The notes: generated from the sequence alone by a model not told the origin. Positions 16,331 to 24,823 are shown, counted from the stretch's first letter. The stretch is 36,621 nucleotides of DNA from Natronomonas aquatica (GCF_024449025.1 NZ_JAHLKM010000023.1:1-36621), one strand, 5' to 3'. A program made the numbers and translations.

Positions 16331-17071
16331 GAGTGATAACCGCTACTATAGTATCTCTCCGACTATTACAGAGTCCTACCATCGTTTACATCTCCAATAG
16401 TCCCCCGAAATCCACTGGGCGGTTAGCAAACCTGGTTACCCCATCATTCACGCAGACAGTCCACTCACGATCCCGTAACTCTCTACCTGGATACCGGTAT
16501 TCGCTTCAACCCCCCGGTACAGCGTGGGTGCCTCAATCCCTTAGACATGGAGTTAGTTCCGCGCTCAAATCAGAATCATATTTTCTCCGGAGTAAATCAC
16601 CGACTGGAGTAACGACGAGCTGGGGTAGACCCGCTATATCTAATACTCACACACGTAGCTGAATTCCCAGAACAGGTCACCGTCGCTGGGGTTCCATCCC
16701 ATGTTGAAGTCTCCTGTATCGACAAATAACTGATTGGGGTTAATCATCCGTTCATGCATTTCTCTTCCGATCGTGGATGTATTCTCACTACTATGGTCAA
16801 TCCCTCGATAATAGTTCAAATGCTATGATTTGAGAGAGTCGTATTGCAGCATATTTTCGATTTGTACATAGATGTTTAGCAAAATCGATATACAGTGGCT
16901 GTGGTTTACTGGTTGCTATTCGTCTATAATACGAGCAAGTAGGTAACCATCCTAGTGCAGTCACCTACTTTGTCTATTATTCCTTCTTGTAGACAACGCA
17001 GGGTATGTTACTTACCAAACACATATGAAAATGTAAAATTTAGTTCGTATATTCGTTAGGTGATTGTTTTG
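16331..17071. other. AT-rich gap with gene remnants
   Basis: About 740 bases between two recombinase genes. The left part has a 109-residue plus-strand frame that is Ser/Pro/Arg-rich and not convincing. The centre holds the minus-strand remnant listed at 16640. The right part, 16830-17071, is AT-rich and shows no gene. Att sites would be expected here but none could be defined. Confidence 0.45.
16640..16819 (-). pseudogene. Protein-like remnant without ATG
   Basis: A 59-codon minus-strand frame is open from a stop at 16823-16825 to TAG 16640. It contains convincing peptide (NPNQLFVDTGDFNMGWNPSD, then DLFWEFSYVCEY at the end). There is no ATG near its beginning; only TTG 16819 could start it. 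It looks like the C-terminal end of a larger, lost gene, possibly proviral. No family is recognised. Confidence 0.35.
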
Positions 17072-18049
17072 TTAGTCTGCTTTTATTATTTGCGTATAGC
17101 CAGGGTCCTCAAGCATCGACATATATGCCAGGTCAATATCACGGCCAGACAGGTGTACATACCTACCCGGAACGCGAGACCCTGGTACCCACCCGAACCA
17201 CGCGCACATCTGCGCTTCTGTAAGGTAATTCGCCAAGTACGTCGCTCGACTGTGTCTGAAGTGATGCGGATTCACCGGTTTCTTGATACCAGCTTGTTCG
17301 CTGGCACGATCTAAGATTCGCAAACGAATGTACTGGTAACTAATTGTCTCATCCGGAGATCCTTGCTTAGTATCGATTTTACACCAGAGTGGAGCGTCAT
17401 GGTGTCGGTTCGGGTGCACTGTTAGCCATGATTCAAGATACGGTTCAGATTCGAGGAGCAAGAGCCGGCGTGACCCCGTTTTTCCCGACACGATCATCTG
17501 CTTTCCGAGTGCCTTCTGTTCGATATGCCCAACTTCCAGATCGATGAGTTCTCCGATCCGCGCTCCGGTCTCCCATAAGACGGCTACAAATGCACGATCA
17601 CGGTCGTTATGGCACGCTTCGAGTAGCGCTCGAATATCCGTTGGAGTGAGCAGGCTCTGGGGCAAAATCCGTTTTTGTTCCACGGGACCCCGCCGAATCC
17701 ACTTCGTTTCCTCAGGGTCTTCACCATCGTTCAACCACTTCCAGAACTGCTTGATCGCTTGCTTGTAATCAACGACAGTAGAGGAAGACGTTCCACGTGT
17801 GTATAGCCACGCAACTAAATCGACTATCGCCTCTTTGTCCAGATCTACGAACCGCGTTTGCCCCACATGATCTGTGATGATCTTGAAATGGGCAAGCACC
17901 TTCTGCTGTTGGGCTGAACTAATATCTGCAAGAACCATGTCCCGGTGATACTCGACTATGAGCCGCTTATTTTCGGGGTGAATGTGTGTAGCCGACTCGA
18001 TATACGCTAATGTTCGAGTCACCGCTGCCTCATAATCCATTGTAGGCAT
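17072..18049 (-). CDS. Tyrosine recombinase/integrase, complete
   Basis: From ATG 18049, 325 residues. The N-terminal core-binding domain spans about 30-110, and the catalytic domain is intact: R164 (TGARIGEL), K190 (VSGKTGSRR), H262-x-x-R265 (NPHHFRHSRATYL), W284 in CAWFGWVPGS, and Y297 (PGRYVHLSG). This is the commonest haloarchaeal XerC/D-like integrase type of plasmids and islands. The frame is open 27 codons upstream and ATG 18040 is an alternative; the segment before 18049 lacks acidic composition. It is divergent from the AlbA_2 gene. It is the most likely active recombinase of the cluster. Confidence 0.9.
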   Translation of the reverse strand: MPTMDYEAAVTRTLAYIESATHIHPENKRLIVEYHRDMVLADISSAQQQKVLAHFKIITDHVGQTRFVDLDKEAIVDLVAWLYTRGTSSSTVVDYKQAIKQFWKWLNDGEDPEETKWIRRGPVEQKRILPQSLLTPTDIRALLEACHNDRDRAFVAVLWETGARIGELIDLEVGHIEQKALGKQMIVSGKTGSRRLLLLESEPYLESWLTVHPNRHHDAPLWCKIDTKQGSPDETISYQYIRLRILDRASEQAGIKKPVNPHHFRHSRATYLANYLTEAQMCAWFGWVPGSRVPGRYVHLSGRDIDLAYMSMLEDPGYTQIIKAD

Positions 18050-18215
18050 ACCGCTCGTGAAGGTATCCAGCGAAGATAACGCGCGCGGTGAATTACTCAC
18101 CCGAGATTCAATAGTCCAAGTACAGTCCACCGATCGGCTCTGTCTGGTACTCTATAGATAGCGTTTAAGTGGCCGGGCTATCTCCAGTTATTTGAAACAT
18201 CTGAATGGTGGGTAT

Positions 18216-19556
18216 ATGAGCCAATCAGATCGACTGCCCTGGTACACTATATTGTATGAACTGGTACAGTCTGATACCGGGGACGAGCAGGTAATCGAGT
18301 TTATTGAGGAGCACGTCCCGGATGAGGGCGAACTCTTGAATTACAAATCGGATATATACATTTCTGCAAATTCATCGCACCATCAGAAGCGAAGAGAAAG
18401 TGAGTTCCTTGAATACTGTTCCGCGTTTAGTAACGTGGTACATCCATCTAATCACCGATATTTGTTTATCGGCTTCGATAACGATGGGGAGTTTACGGGT
18501 ATCCAGTACAGGAATGACCGAGGCGGAGATCATATTCTGGATGTTGATGACGCACGACTCCGCAACGTCGTTTCCGATGATATGTACCCTACCCCAACCT
18601 TCGAATTATTCAAATTCGAGCACGAGGATGACCGCGGCGGCGTGCTAGTTGTCCACAAGGCTGACCAGCCACCCGTGGTCATCTCCTCGACGAAGCGGCG
18701 GAACGACAATGTGGAATTCATCGCTGAAGGGCAGGCATATACGCGCAACGGGTCCCAAACCGTCCTGATGGAGAATCCGGACTATCGGGAACTGATCGAA
18801 AGCCGAGAACGAATTATTGACCAGAAACTGCAAGAGATCTCCGACAGTATGGGGCAGGTCGTGGGTATTTCGTCCGACCAACTCGCTGGAGTGGATCTAA
18901 CGGTCTCACCACAGGAAGAGGGCGGTATCCCTGTTGAAGAATTTCTCACCACTGAACCACCATCCGATGTCGACGGGAAACTCATCAGCGCCGTCAAGAG
19001 CTGGGGCGGAACCGCCGATTTGCTTTCTCACCGACCGGCGATTTACGAGTTCTACGAGGCCCGAGATGATCTCCAGATCGACGAAGACAGGAAAGCGGAA
19101 TTCTTGTTCCGCAGCTGTCTTAGGGCGTACGTGACCGGTGCAGAGTGGTTACTCCGGTACGAATCTGATGTTAATGATCTGTTCGATCGGATTATTGCAG
19201 AGGATATTCATCACAGATCGATCCGCAATCTAGAACACGTGCTCTTGGTTCTGGATAAGCAAGACCATCTTCAGACGATTACAGATGACGAAGATATTGA
19301 TTACAGCCTCTCTAAGTCCGATCAATATACCAGATTGTGTGGAAATTCACTTGAACACAGAGTGGGTGAGTACGCAGGGGGTCAGATTACGTATGGCGGT
19401 TCAACGTACGACGTAACCGAGCTACTGGATGATCAAGACACTGCTGACGAACTTCTTGATGAGGTAATTATGGATCTATTAGATAATGATTCGAGTAGTG
19501 GTCGAGGCACATTACGTCGAGTCGAATTAGTTCGGTTGGCTGCCACTGTCGATTAA
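18216..19556 (+). CDS. Schlafen/AlbA_2-domain protein
   Basis: A 446-residue protein. Residues about 38-190 match the AlbA_2 (Schlafen-like) module: an E-rich start, SEFLEYCSAFSN, then the strand-turn RYLFIGFDNDGEFTGIQ, and later FIAEGQAYTRNGSQTVLM. AlbA_2 proteins bind nucleic acid or nucleotides and are frequent in defence islands and mobile elements. The C-terminal half is helical and unassigned. ATG 18216 is preferred over 18192 because MSQSDRLPWYTILYE begins folded sequence. Both neighbours are recombinases. A defence or regulatory role is inference from family and context. Confidence 0.72.
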   Translation: MSQSDRLPWYTILYELVQSDTGDEQVIEFIEEHVPDEGELLNYKSDIYISANSSHHQKRRESEFLEYCSAFSNVVHPSNHRYLFIGFDNDGEFTGIQYRNDRGGDHILDVDDARLRNVVSDDMYPTPTFELFKFEHEDDRGGVLVVHKADQPPVVISSTKRRNDNVEFIAEGQAYTRNGSQTVLMENPDYRELIESRERIIDQKLQEISDSMGQVVGISSDQLAGVDLTVSPQEEGGIPVEEFLTTEPPSDVDGKLISAVKSWGGTADLLSHRPAIYEFYEARDDLQIDEDRKAEFLFRSCLRAYVTGAEWLLRYESDVNDLFDRIIAEDIHHRSIRNLEHVLLVLDKQDHLQTITDDEDIDYSLSKSDQYTRLCGNSLEHRVGEYAGGQITYGGSTYDVTELLDDQDTADELLDEVIMDLLDNDSSSGRGTLRRVELVRLAATVD

Positions 19557-19598
19557 TCCTCATACTCGGGCTGCAACACGATGACTTCTGCCAATATG

Positions 19599-19630
19599 AA
19601 CTTTGGAGTCTTCTTATAGACTCCAAAGTT
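19599..19630. repeat. 13-bp perfect inverted repeat upstream of a recombinase
   Basis: Arms aactttggagtct (19599-19611) and agactccaaagtt (19618-19630) surround a 6-base centre. A further copy of the right half, actccaaagtt, lies at 19692-19702 inside the beginning of the following gene. The arrangement, with a palindrome upstream of the promoter and a half-site just past the start, looks like an operator or recombinase arm-binding site. It could also form a terminator-like hairpin for the gene ending at 19556. Confidence 0.6.
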
Positions 19631-19650
19631 AAGGCGGTCGAGGCGCATAG

Positions 19651-19660
19651 CCGTATATAA
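19651..19660 (+). promoter_or_regulatory. TATA box of the recombinase at 19676
   Basis: The element ccgtatataa ends 16 bases before ATG 19676. Transcription would start at or very near the ATG, so the mRNA is probably leaderless. Confidence 0.5.
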
Positions 19661-19675
19661 AGAGTGGTCGTTAGA

Positions 19676-20293
19676 ATGAGCGAATCTGCAAACTCCAAAG
19701 TTCGTGCGAAAGTCTGGGTGACACCCGACCAAGTCGAGGCACTTCGATCGGCATCCTATTCGACTGGCACAGAATACCTACAGCAACGGAACGAAGCCAT
19801 CATCGCGTTCATGTACGATACTGGGCTACGAGTCGGAGAACTCGTTCAAGTCGACGTGAGCCTTCTACGAAACGGAAATTCGGAGCTCTATCTTCCTACG
19901 GAGATTCAGAAAGACTACCCGAACGAAAACTCGCCCCCACCAGTGACACTCACACTCTCAAAGGATACCACGAGACTCCTCTCAGCATATCTCAATGCCC
20001 GGTGGAAGGATTCACCGGCACTCTTCCCCTCTAGGTCTGCAGACCGGATTTCGGAACAAGGCGTGCGAAATATGCTACACAAGGTTGCTGACGAGGCCGG
20101 TATCCAACCCTACAAGGTCGATGGTAGTCGGGGCGACGCGAGTGACGTAACCCCACACGCTCTCCGACATGGAGTGGCATATCGTATGATGAACGAAGAA
20201 GAGGGGAACACGCTCTACGATGTGCGAAATCGGCTTCGCCACGGGAGCATCCAAACGACTGAGCGGATCTACGACCACCTACTGAAAGTCTGA
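19676..20293 (+). CDS. Short tyrosine recombinase (catalytic domain only)
   Basis: A 205-residue protein with the catalytic residues R52 (TGLRVGEL), H161-x-x-R164 (TPHALRHGVAYR), H189 (RLRHGSIQTT) and Y199 (ERIYDHLLKV). It lacks the N-terminal core-binding domain, beginning instead with a short basic arm. Short recombinases of this class are common in haloarchaeal islands. GTG 19664 is an alternative start, but ATG 19676 fits the TATA box better. The 13-bp inverted repeat just upstream may be its binding site. The gene for a small hypothetical follows 25 bases later and may be co-transcribed. Confidence 0.85.
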   Translation: MSESANSKVRAKVWVTPDQVEALRSASYSTGTEYLQQRNEAIIAFMYDTGLRVGELVQVDVSLLRNGNSELYLPTEIQKDYPNENSPPPVTLTLSKDTTRLLSAYLNARWKDSPALFPSRSADRISEQGVRNMLHKVADEAGIQPYKVDGSRGDASDVTPHALRHGVAYRMMNEEEGNTLYDVRNRLRHGSIQTTERIYDHLLKV

Positions 20294-20318
20294 TTCACCT
20301 ACGAAATCAAATAGGCAT

Positions 20319-20666
20319 ATGTGGACAGACGAGGGATACCCGGTTCGAGAAAACACCGGAGAGACATCGCATCCATCGATTGACGCAGTCATCGACCTCG
20401 CGTTCGAACGAGCTGCTGATCCACGACCCCGCGACCATCCGAACGCTCATTTCGACCAGTACATCTCCAACGCCATCACCCAATTCGGTGAGGACGACGT
20501 GGCGAGCTGTATCCGCCATACCCTCGTCGACGGCTACACGCACCGTATGGCCGGGACGGCCGCCTTCGGTGAGGATGACTACGTCTGGGGGATCAACGTC
20601 GGTGTCGCCGCAATCGCCTATCTCAGAGAACTCCACCAAGAGAAGGGGGCATCCGACAATTCATAA
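20319..20666 (+). CDS. Hypothetical protein following the short recombinase
   Basis: A 115-residue acidic protein, mostly helical (SHPSIDAVIDLAFERAAD, YISNAITQFGEDDVASCI, WGINVGVAAIAYLRELHQE). No domain is recognised. It lies 25 bases after the recombinase on the same strand and ends 2 bases before the convergent nucleotidyltransferase gene. It may be an accessory protein of the recombinase or a passenger. Confidence 0.6.
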   Translation: MWTDEGYPVRENTGETSHPSIDAVIDLAFERAADPRPRDHPNAHFDQYISNAITQFGEDDVASCIRHTLVDGYTHRMAGTAAFGEDDYVWGINVGVAAIAYLRELHQEKGASDNS

Positions 20667-20668
20667 CG

Positions 20669-21505
20669 TCATTCGGTGAACGCATCTCGCTTGCCCGTAT
20701 CAACAAAGCCTGAATCCCTCTGCTCGACATACCCATACGCTTCGAGTTGCTCCAACTGCTCGACGACGTGATCCAGATCGAGGCCACGTTCATCTGCAAT
20801 CGCCTCAACGGACATCGGCTCGTCTTCACTCAACACGAGTCTGACTTCTAACTCATCCATATACTGCGCGTAGTACGCATCAATGACCTCTTCAAGTGGT
20901 GTTTGAACCTCATACTGGTCGTATAATTCATCCAGCGATTCACGGATGTGGGTCGTGAATTGCTTCCCATTCAGCAACTCGATCTGTGCGCCGGTTTCAT
21001 GCTCGATGGCGTCGAAGTCGAGATTCGTTTGTACCAGTGTATTCATGTCATCGATGTCGTCAGGGCGCTTTGCGACTGCTTTGAATAGGAAGATGTCTTC
21101 CAGCGCCGTTAACCGGACGGACAACTGCCCAGATGTGAGATAGTCTTCGCTCCGGTGTTGCATCCCATCGCTGAAGATGAGTTTGTTGGCAACCTGCCGA
21201 TTGAACACATCTATCCGACACCCATCGTCGTTCTCGACACACAACCTCGCCCCCAACTGCTGGTACGTCTCGTCAAGGTCTGAGACTTCCTCGTATCCCT
21301 GGTTATCTAATGCGGCGAGTAATCGGTCGAACTCCACCTCGGTCGTGACGACCAAGTCGATGTCCTTGGTCGTGTCCTTCAGTCCTCGGAACGCCATCGC
21401 CCCGCCACCGATGAGAAAGGCTGTAATCTCGGTGGTCAGCGCCGCTCCAAGTTCCTGCAGTTCGGCCTCGATATACGCGGCATCGAACTGGGGACGAGGC
21501 GTCAT
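20669..21505 (-). CDS. Nucleotidyltransferase-fold toxin-like protein (AbiEii/DUF6036 type)
   Basis: A 278-residue protein. Residues about 25-55 carry the minimal nucleotidyltransferase signature: a GGGAMAF loop, then DID at 48-50 and the strand LVV. The next part (FDRLLAALDNQGYEEVSD, GCRIDVFN) continues the fold, with a third Asp in RIDVF. The C-terminal 70 residues are a winged-helix-like domain (MSVEAIADERGLDLDHVVEQ). Its ATG overlaps the stop of the upstream regulator gene (ATGA), so the two are coupled. The pair resembles AbiEi/AbiEii-type systems, in which a nucleotidyltransferase toxin is held by a winged-helix partner. Phage defence by abortive infection is an inference. Confidence 0.72.
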   Translation of the reverse strand: MTPRPQFDAAYIEAELQELGAALTTEITAFLIGGGAMAFRGLKDTTKDIDLVVTTEVEFDRLLAALDNQGYEEVSDLDETYQQLGARLCVENDDGCRIDVFNRQVANKLIFSDGMQHRSEDYLTSGQLSVRLTALEDIFLFKAVAKRPDDIDDMNTLVQTNLDFDAIEHETGAQIELLNGKQFTTHIRESLDELYDQYEVQTPLEEVIDAYYAQYMDELEVRLVLSEDEPMSVEAIADERGLDLDHVVEQLEQLEAYGYVEQRDSGFVDTGKRDAFTE

Positions 21506-22452
21506 ACAGATATATCGTAATCATCTGCAGTCGATTTGAACGTGTCCCATTCAGGAAGCTTCTCCCCAGCCACATCACCGCTGGTTTCGAGGTACGTACA
21601 GAGCGCCTGAACGGTTTCAGTGAGGTTGAGGTCGGATTCTCGATTGTACCGCCCTGCAGTCTCCGTGAGTGTCTCTGCATCAATCTCACAGGCTGTGATC
21701 AGTAAGAGACAGTACGATCGGTACCGTGCGCCATCATCGATGAGGAGCAAGTGGCACACAAGGTCTTCCGGAGTGAGTTCGGTTCGATCCTCGGAGCGGA
21801 AATAGTACTGCTCTTCACGCGTTAACAGCGGGATTCCGTATTGTTCGAGTGCACCCGGACCAGTCCGGTGAAAAAGTGACGCAGTCACGTCCGTCCGGCA
21901 ACTGAACAGGTACTCATCAACATCCATCCAGATGAGACGGACACCAGTAGCGTGGTCGCGTGCTTCCTGTCGATGCAGATGGCGTACCAGCGACCGTGCG
22001 AACGCAGCCAATCCCTGGAACTGACTCGTCAGTGCAAATCGGCTATCGCGTTTCCTGACAATACCGACGTTTCGTAACTGTTTGAGTCGCCGGTAGACCG
22101 TTGCACGACTCACATCAGTCCAATCCGTGAGTTCCGCAGCCGTTCGTTCAGTATCCAAATGGTACAGGAGTTGGATGGTCGACCCCGCAATCAGGCCAGC
22201 GAAATCGACGTGCGGGAATTCACGTGCGAGGTCTGCAAACCGTTCGGTCGGTTCGGCGTTCGACACCGAAACCCGGTATCGACCGTGTTGCTGCTCTCTG
22301 GTAACCAGTCCGAGCTCGGCAAGGTGCGAGACCACGCGAGACGTGTGACTCGGATCCCACTCAAGCGCATCAGCTAACTCCCGCTGGACCACGCCATCTA
22401 CCCCCTCGGTACTGAGGTATGAGAGGACAGTGAGTTCCGATTCAGAGAGCAC
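21502..22452 (-). CDS. Winged-helix regulator or antitoxin of the nucleotidyltransferase pair
   Basis: A 316-residue protein starting at GTG 22452. It has two winged-helix units: residues 5-65 (QRELADALEWDPSHTSRVVS) and about 105-145 (RTAAELTDWTDVSRATVYRR, followed by an RKRDSRFALTS wing). The C-terminal half is alpha/beta and unassigned. It is first of a two-gene operon with the nucleotidyltransferase. The promoter is a TATA box with a large inverted repeat over it, about 25 bases before the GTG, so the mRNA is leaderless and probably repressed by this protein. The design fits a toxin-antitoxin module. Confidence 0.75.
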   Translation of the reverse strand: MLSESELTVLSYLSTEGVDGVVQRELADALEWDPSHTSRVVSHLAELGLVTREQQHGRYRVSVSNAEPTERFADLAREFPHVDFAGLIAGSTIQLLYHLDTERTAAELTDWTDVSRATVYRRLKQLRNVGIVRKRDSRFALTSQFQGLAAFARSLVRHLHRQEARDHATGVRLIWMDVDEYLFSCRTDVTASLFHRTGPGALEQYGIPLLTREEQYYFRSEDRTELTPEDLVCHLLLIDDGARYRSYCLLLITACEIDAETLTETAGRYNRESDLNLTETVQALCTYLETSGDVAGEKLPEWDTFKSTADDYDISV

Positions 22453-22456
22453 TTTG

Positions 22457-22502
22457 TCTCAAATCACGCAACTCATTTATAAATATCTTGCGTGTTTTGA
22501 GA
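22457..22502. promoter_or_regulatory. Operator: 15-bp inverted repeat enclosing the TATA box
   Basis: Arms tctcaaatcacgcaa (22457-22471) and ttgcgtgttttgaga (22488-22502) match at 14 of 15 positions. The 16-base centre contains the TATA box atttataaat of the minus-strand operon (22475-22484). A bound dimer would block TBP directly, so this is a strong candidate for autoregulation by the product of 21502-22452. Confidence 0.75.
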
Positions 22503-22560
22503 TACAGTCTATCCAGCGCTGTCGTGAACGCTGCTAAAGCAGAAATAATTCAGCGTTCCA

Positions 22561-22572
22561 TAGATATATATC
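22561..22572 (+). promoter_or_regulatory. TATA box of the gene at 22609
   Basis: The element tagatatatatc lies about 40 bases before ATG 22609. Transcription would start near 22592 with a short leader. Confidence 0.45.
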
Positions 22573-22608
22573 GCCAGAACAAGTAGCTACAGCAACGGAC
22601 CCCCACAC

Positions 22609-23184
22609 ATGGACCTCACAGACATCCCCGACGATGCATACGACGGCGAGGAGTCACCGCCTGATCTCGACGCATTAGAATCACCTGACTCGCTCCTCAA
22701 AGATGGCTCAATCCGAGAGCGACTCCTCGACGTTGTCATCGGACTCCGGACACCGACGAAGGTCTCGACGATCGCCGATCGTGCCGATTGCGACACCGAG
22801 ACAGCCCGGGACTACCTAGAGTGGTTCGACGAGATGGGGATGGTACAGCGGCACGACGGTCGTCCAGTCCGGTACGAACGCAACGACGCGTACTTCCAGT
22901 GGCGACGCATCGACCGGATCCGCGAGGAATACTCCGAGCAGGAGATCGTCGACGCACTCGGCGACACGCTCGAACAGATCGAGAACTACAGAGCGCAGTT
23001 CGATGCAACGCACCCAGACGAGGTGTCCCTCGTCAACGCGACCCAGGAGCAGAATCTGTCCACCGAAGCAGCCTGGGAAGCGCTCTCTGAATGGGAGACG
23101 CTCGAACAGCGAGCCGCACTCCTCGACGCAGCTCGCCGAAACAATCCAGTTTCAGGCAGCAAGCCCGGTCCAGTCGATGCCTGA
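22609..23184 (+). CDS. Winged-helix protein, DUF7342-like, probable antitoxin
   Basis: A 191-residue acidic protein. A winged helix occupies about residues 38-95 (TKVSTIADRADCDTETARDY, then the wing RHDGRPVRYERN). A long helical region follows (EEYSEQEIVDALGDTLEQIE), ending in a Pro/Gly tail. Such proteins (DUF7342, family name from memory) are widespread in Halobacteria and are often paired with a small second gene. The downstream gene overlaps its 3' end by 8 bases. By analogy with TumA-TumE-type pairs I infer the DNA-binding antitoxin. Confidence 0.72.
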   Translation: MDLTDIPDDAYDGEESPPDLDALESPDSLLKDGSIRERLLDVVIGLRTPTKVSTIADRADCDTETARDYLEWFDEMGMVQRHDGRPVRYERNDAYFQWRRIDRIREEYSEQEIVDALGDTLEQIENYRAQFDATHPDEVSLVNATQEQNLSTEAAWEALSEWETLEQRAALLDAARRNNPVSGSKPGPVDA

Positions 23185-23614
23185 GGACACGACTGACCCG
23201 CCCAGTCGCGGCCCCATCGACGCAGAACTTCTCGACCGGATCGCCGCACACCTCGCCCGTAGTGATCGGTTCGACAACATCCAGACACGACCGGAATATG
23301 CGCCGAACGCGGTTGTCGCTGACTACGATCTCGGCTACTTTCCAGGCGGCGTCAGCCGTGCGTATCTCCGAATCCGCTGGTTCGAGACCGACGACTTCAG
23401 CATCCACTATTCGGACCAATACCAGACCGGTAACGAGTGGGAGTGCCGATGGGACCGGCACCCGAATGACCATAACACCCGCGAGCACTTCTACCCGCCC
23501 CCAGATGCACCGACACCCGGAGAGGATGCCGACTATCCCGACGACTGGCGGGACGTACTCGCAACCGTCCTTACCGATCTCGATGACCGAATCAAAGCCT
23601 TCTGGGACGAGTAG
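23177..23614 (+). CDS. TumE/DUF6516-like putative toxin
   Basis: A 145-residue protein beginning at ATG 23177, overlapping the upstream gene by 8 bases; the longer open frame upstream is only the shadow of that gene. The core YLRIRWFETDDFSIHYSDQY, then ECRWDRHPNDHNTREHFYPP, then the terminal helix VLTDLDDRIKAFW recalls the DUF6516/TumE toxin family, in which a beta-sheet with an RWDxxP...H motif precedes a C-terminal helix. The coupling to a winged-helix gene fits a toxin-antitoxin pair. The family match is from memory of its pattern. Confidence 0.65.
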   Translation: MPEDTTDPPSRGPIDAELLDRIAAHLARSDRFDNIQTRPEYAPNAVVADYDLGYFPGGVSRAYLRIRWFETDDFSIHYSDQYQTGNEWECRWDRHPNDHNTREHFYPPPDAPTPGEDADYPDDWRDVLATVLTDLDDRIKAFWDE

Positions 23615-23746
23615 TGATTTCAATACGGAAACGTAGAGCCCAGTCCTACAGAACAGTATTCAGTTGAGCACAACTCAGCCAGGTTATTGTAATTGCTCTC
23701 AGGCGTGGAGTCGGCTGCAGAACATCAACAGAAACAGATGACTACG

Positions 23747-24796
23747 TTAGTCTGAGAGTTTCTCTTTCGTACAACTGACGTTCTCACTTATTTGGCTTAC
23801 TTCCGACTCTCGAATATCCGCCCAGTTAGCCTGCGTCATCAAACCATAGTGCTCCGTGATAAGGTAATCAATAGCCTCAGCAGCTGAAACGCCTGCTTCA
23901 ACAAGCGCGCGAATCCAGTAACCATCTGGAATGCCCTCGTCCTCTTCCACGTCCACACGGACCAGCGGATAGTGCGGAACAATGTTTTCCTCAGAGAGGA
24001 TGCGTACGACGGTTTCCTGTGTCTCTCTGTCTATGTCCAAAACACGCCGAACAAGATGGTCTACTTGGAATCTATCCCCCCACGGCTCGGCGGTCCACTG
24101 TTGGATTGAAACCGGGCCAGAAGTATGTCCCACTAAAGCGTCCTCACCACACCTGCCGATTTCCTTGACATACTTACGCTCGAATTTGTGGCGACGACAG
24201 TGGAGCGATTCTAGTGCTTCGACAACGTCGTCACTGATCTCCTCAATATCACGGATACTCTCGATAGTGGTGTCCAGTTTGTCCCACGCGATCCCACCAT
24301 CGTAAGTCACGTTGAGCGTGCCGACACGCTTGACACCGTACCAAGCATCCACGAGCTGGGTTTTGTTCGGCACAGTCACGAGAACGTCCACGCCACTCTC
24401 CGGAATGTGGTAGATCCCGTAGCTAGCTTCCGCTGGGCCCTTGATTTTCACGCGGTGTTGCCAGTTCTCTGGGATCGTCCAGAGGTGTTCACCAGCAAGA
24501 ACTGCGTCACGTTCAGCGGGGACACGCTTGGTCCATCGATCCCGCGACTCTCTTCCTCGGGAAACGACGACGTGTTCGTCGTTTTCCCGGTAGGCGTAGA
24601 GATGGCCGTCTGCCGAGTAGTGCCTGACATCGTCGTTGCTGAACCGGACTTCATCAGAGTCGCGGATTGTCTCGGTGCTGCCGTCAGTCATCGCCTCTGT
24701 ACTCGTGTTGTCAGTGTTGGATTCTGTCATAGCGGATCCCTTGATGCTGGTCTCAGCCTCTTCATCGCCGACTGTCTGGTTATGCACGCGTCGCAT
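23747..24796 (-). CDS. Unknown haloarchaeal protein with C-terminal helix-turn-helix
   Basis: A 349-residue acidic protein. After a low-complexity N-terminus rich in Thr, Ser, Asp and Glu (to about residue 50) comes a beta-rich part (HLYAYRENDEHVVVSRG, YHIPESGVDVLVTVPNKTQ), then helices. The last 45 residues (LVEAGVSAAEAIDYLITEHY, then a segment like TQANWADIRESEVSQISENV) resemble the small sigma-like helix-turn-helix of haloarchaeal plasmid and provirus proteins. Downstream Mets could also serve as start, but ATG 24796 fits the TATA-like gttttaaaac at 24824-24833. Function unknown; probably DNA-associated. Confidence 0.62.
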   Translation of the reverse strand: MRRVHNQTVGDEEAETSIKGSAMTESNTDNTSTEAMTDGSTETIRDSDEVRFSNDDVRHYSADGHLYAYRENDEHVVVSRGRESRDRWTKRVPAERDAVLAGEHLWTIPENWQHRVKIKGPAEASYGIYHIPESGVDVLVTVPNKTQLVDAWYGVKRVGTLNVTYDGGIAWDKLDTTIESIRDIEEISDDVVEALESLHCRRHKFERKYVKEIGRCGEDALVGHTSGPVSIQQWTAEPWGDRFQVDHLVRRVLDIDRETQETVVRILSEENIVPHYPLVRVDVEEDEGIPDGYWIRALVEAGVSAAEAIDYLITEHYGLMTQANWADIRESEVSQISENVSCTKEKLSD

Positions 24797-24823
24797 ACTG
24801 CAAACCCGGTAAATTTGTGATGA

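Noticed and set aside
16333-16662. 109-codon plus-strand frame after the provirus-type integrase
   Set aside because: The composition is Ser/Pro/Arg-rich and not acidic. There is no domain, and no TATA box at a fitting distance.
12224-20293. tRNA gene or tRNA fragment as an integration site
   Set aside because: I looked for T-loop and acceptor patterns near each recombinase and found none convincing. The attachment sites remain undefined.
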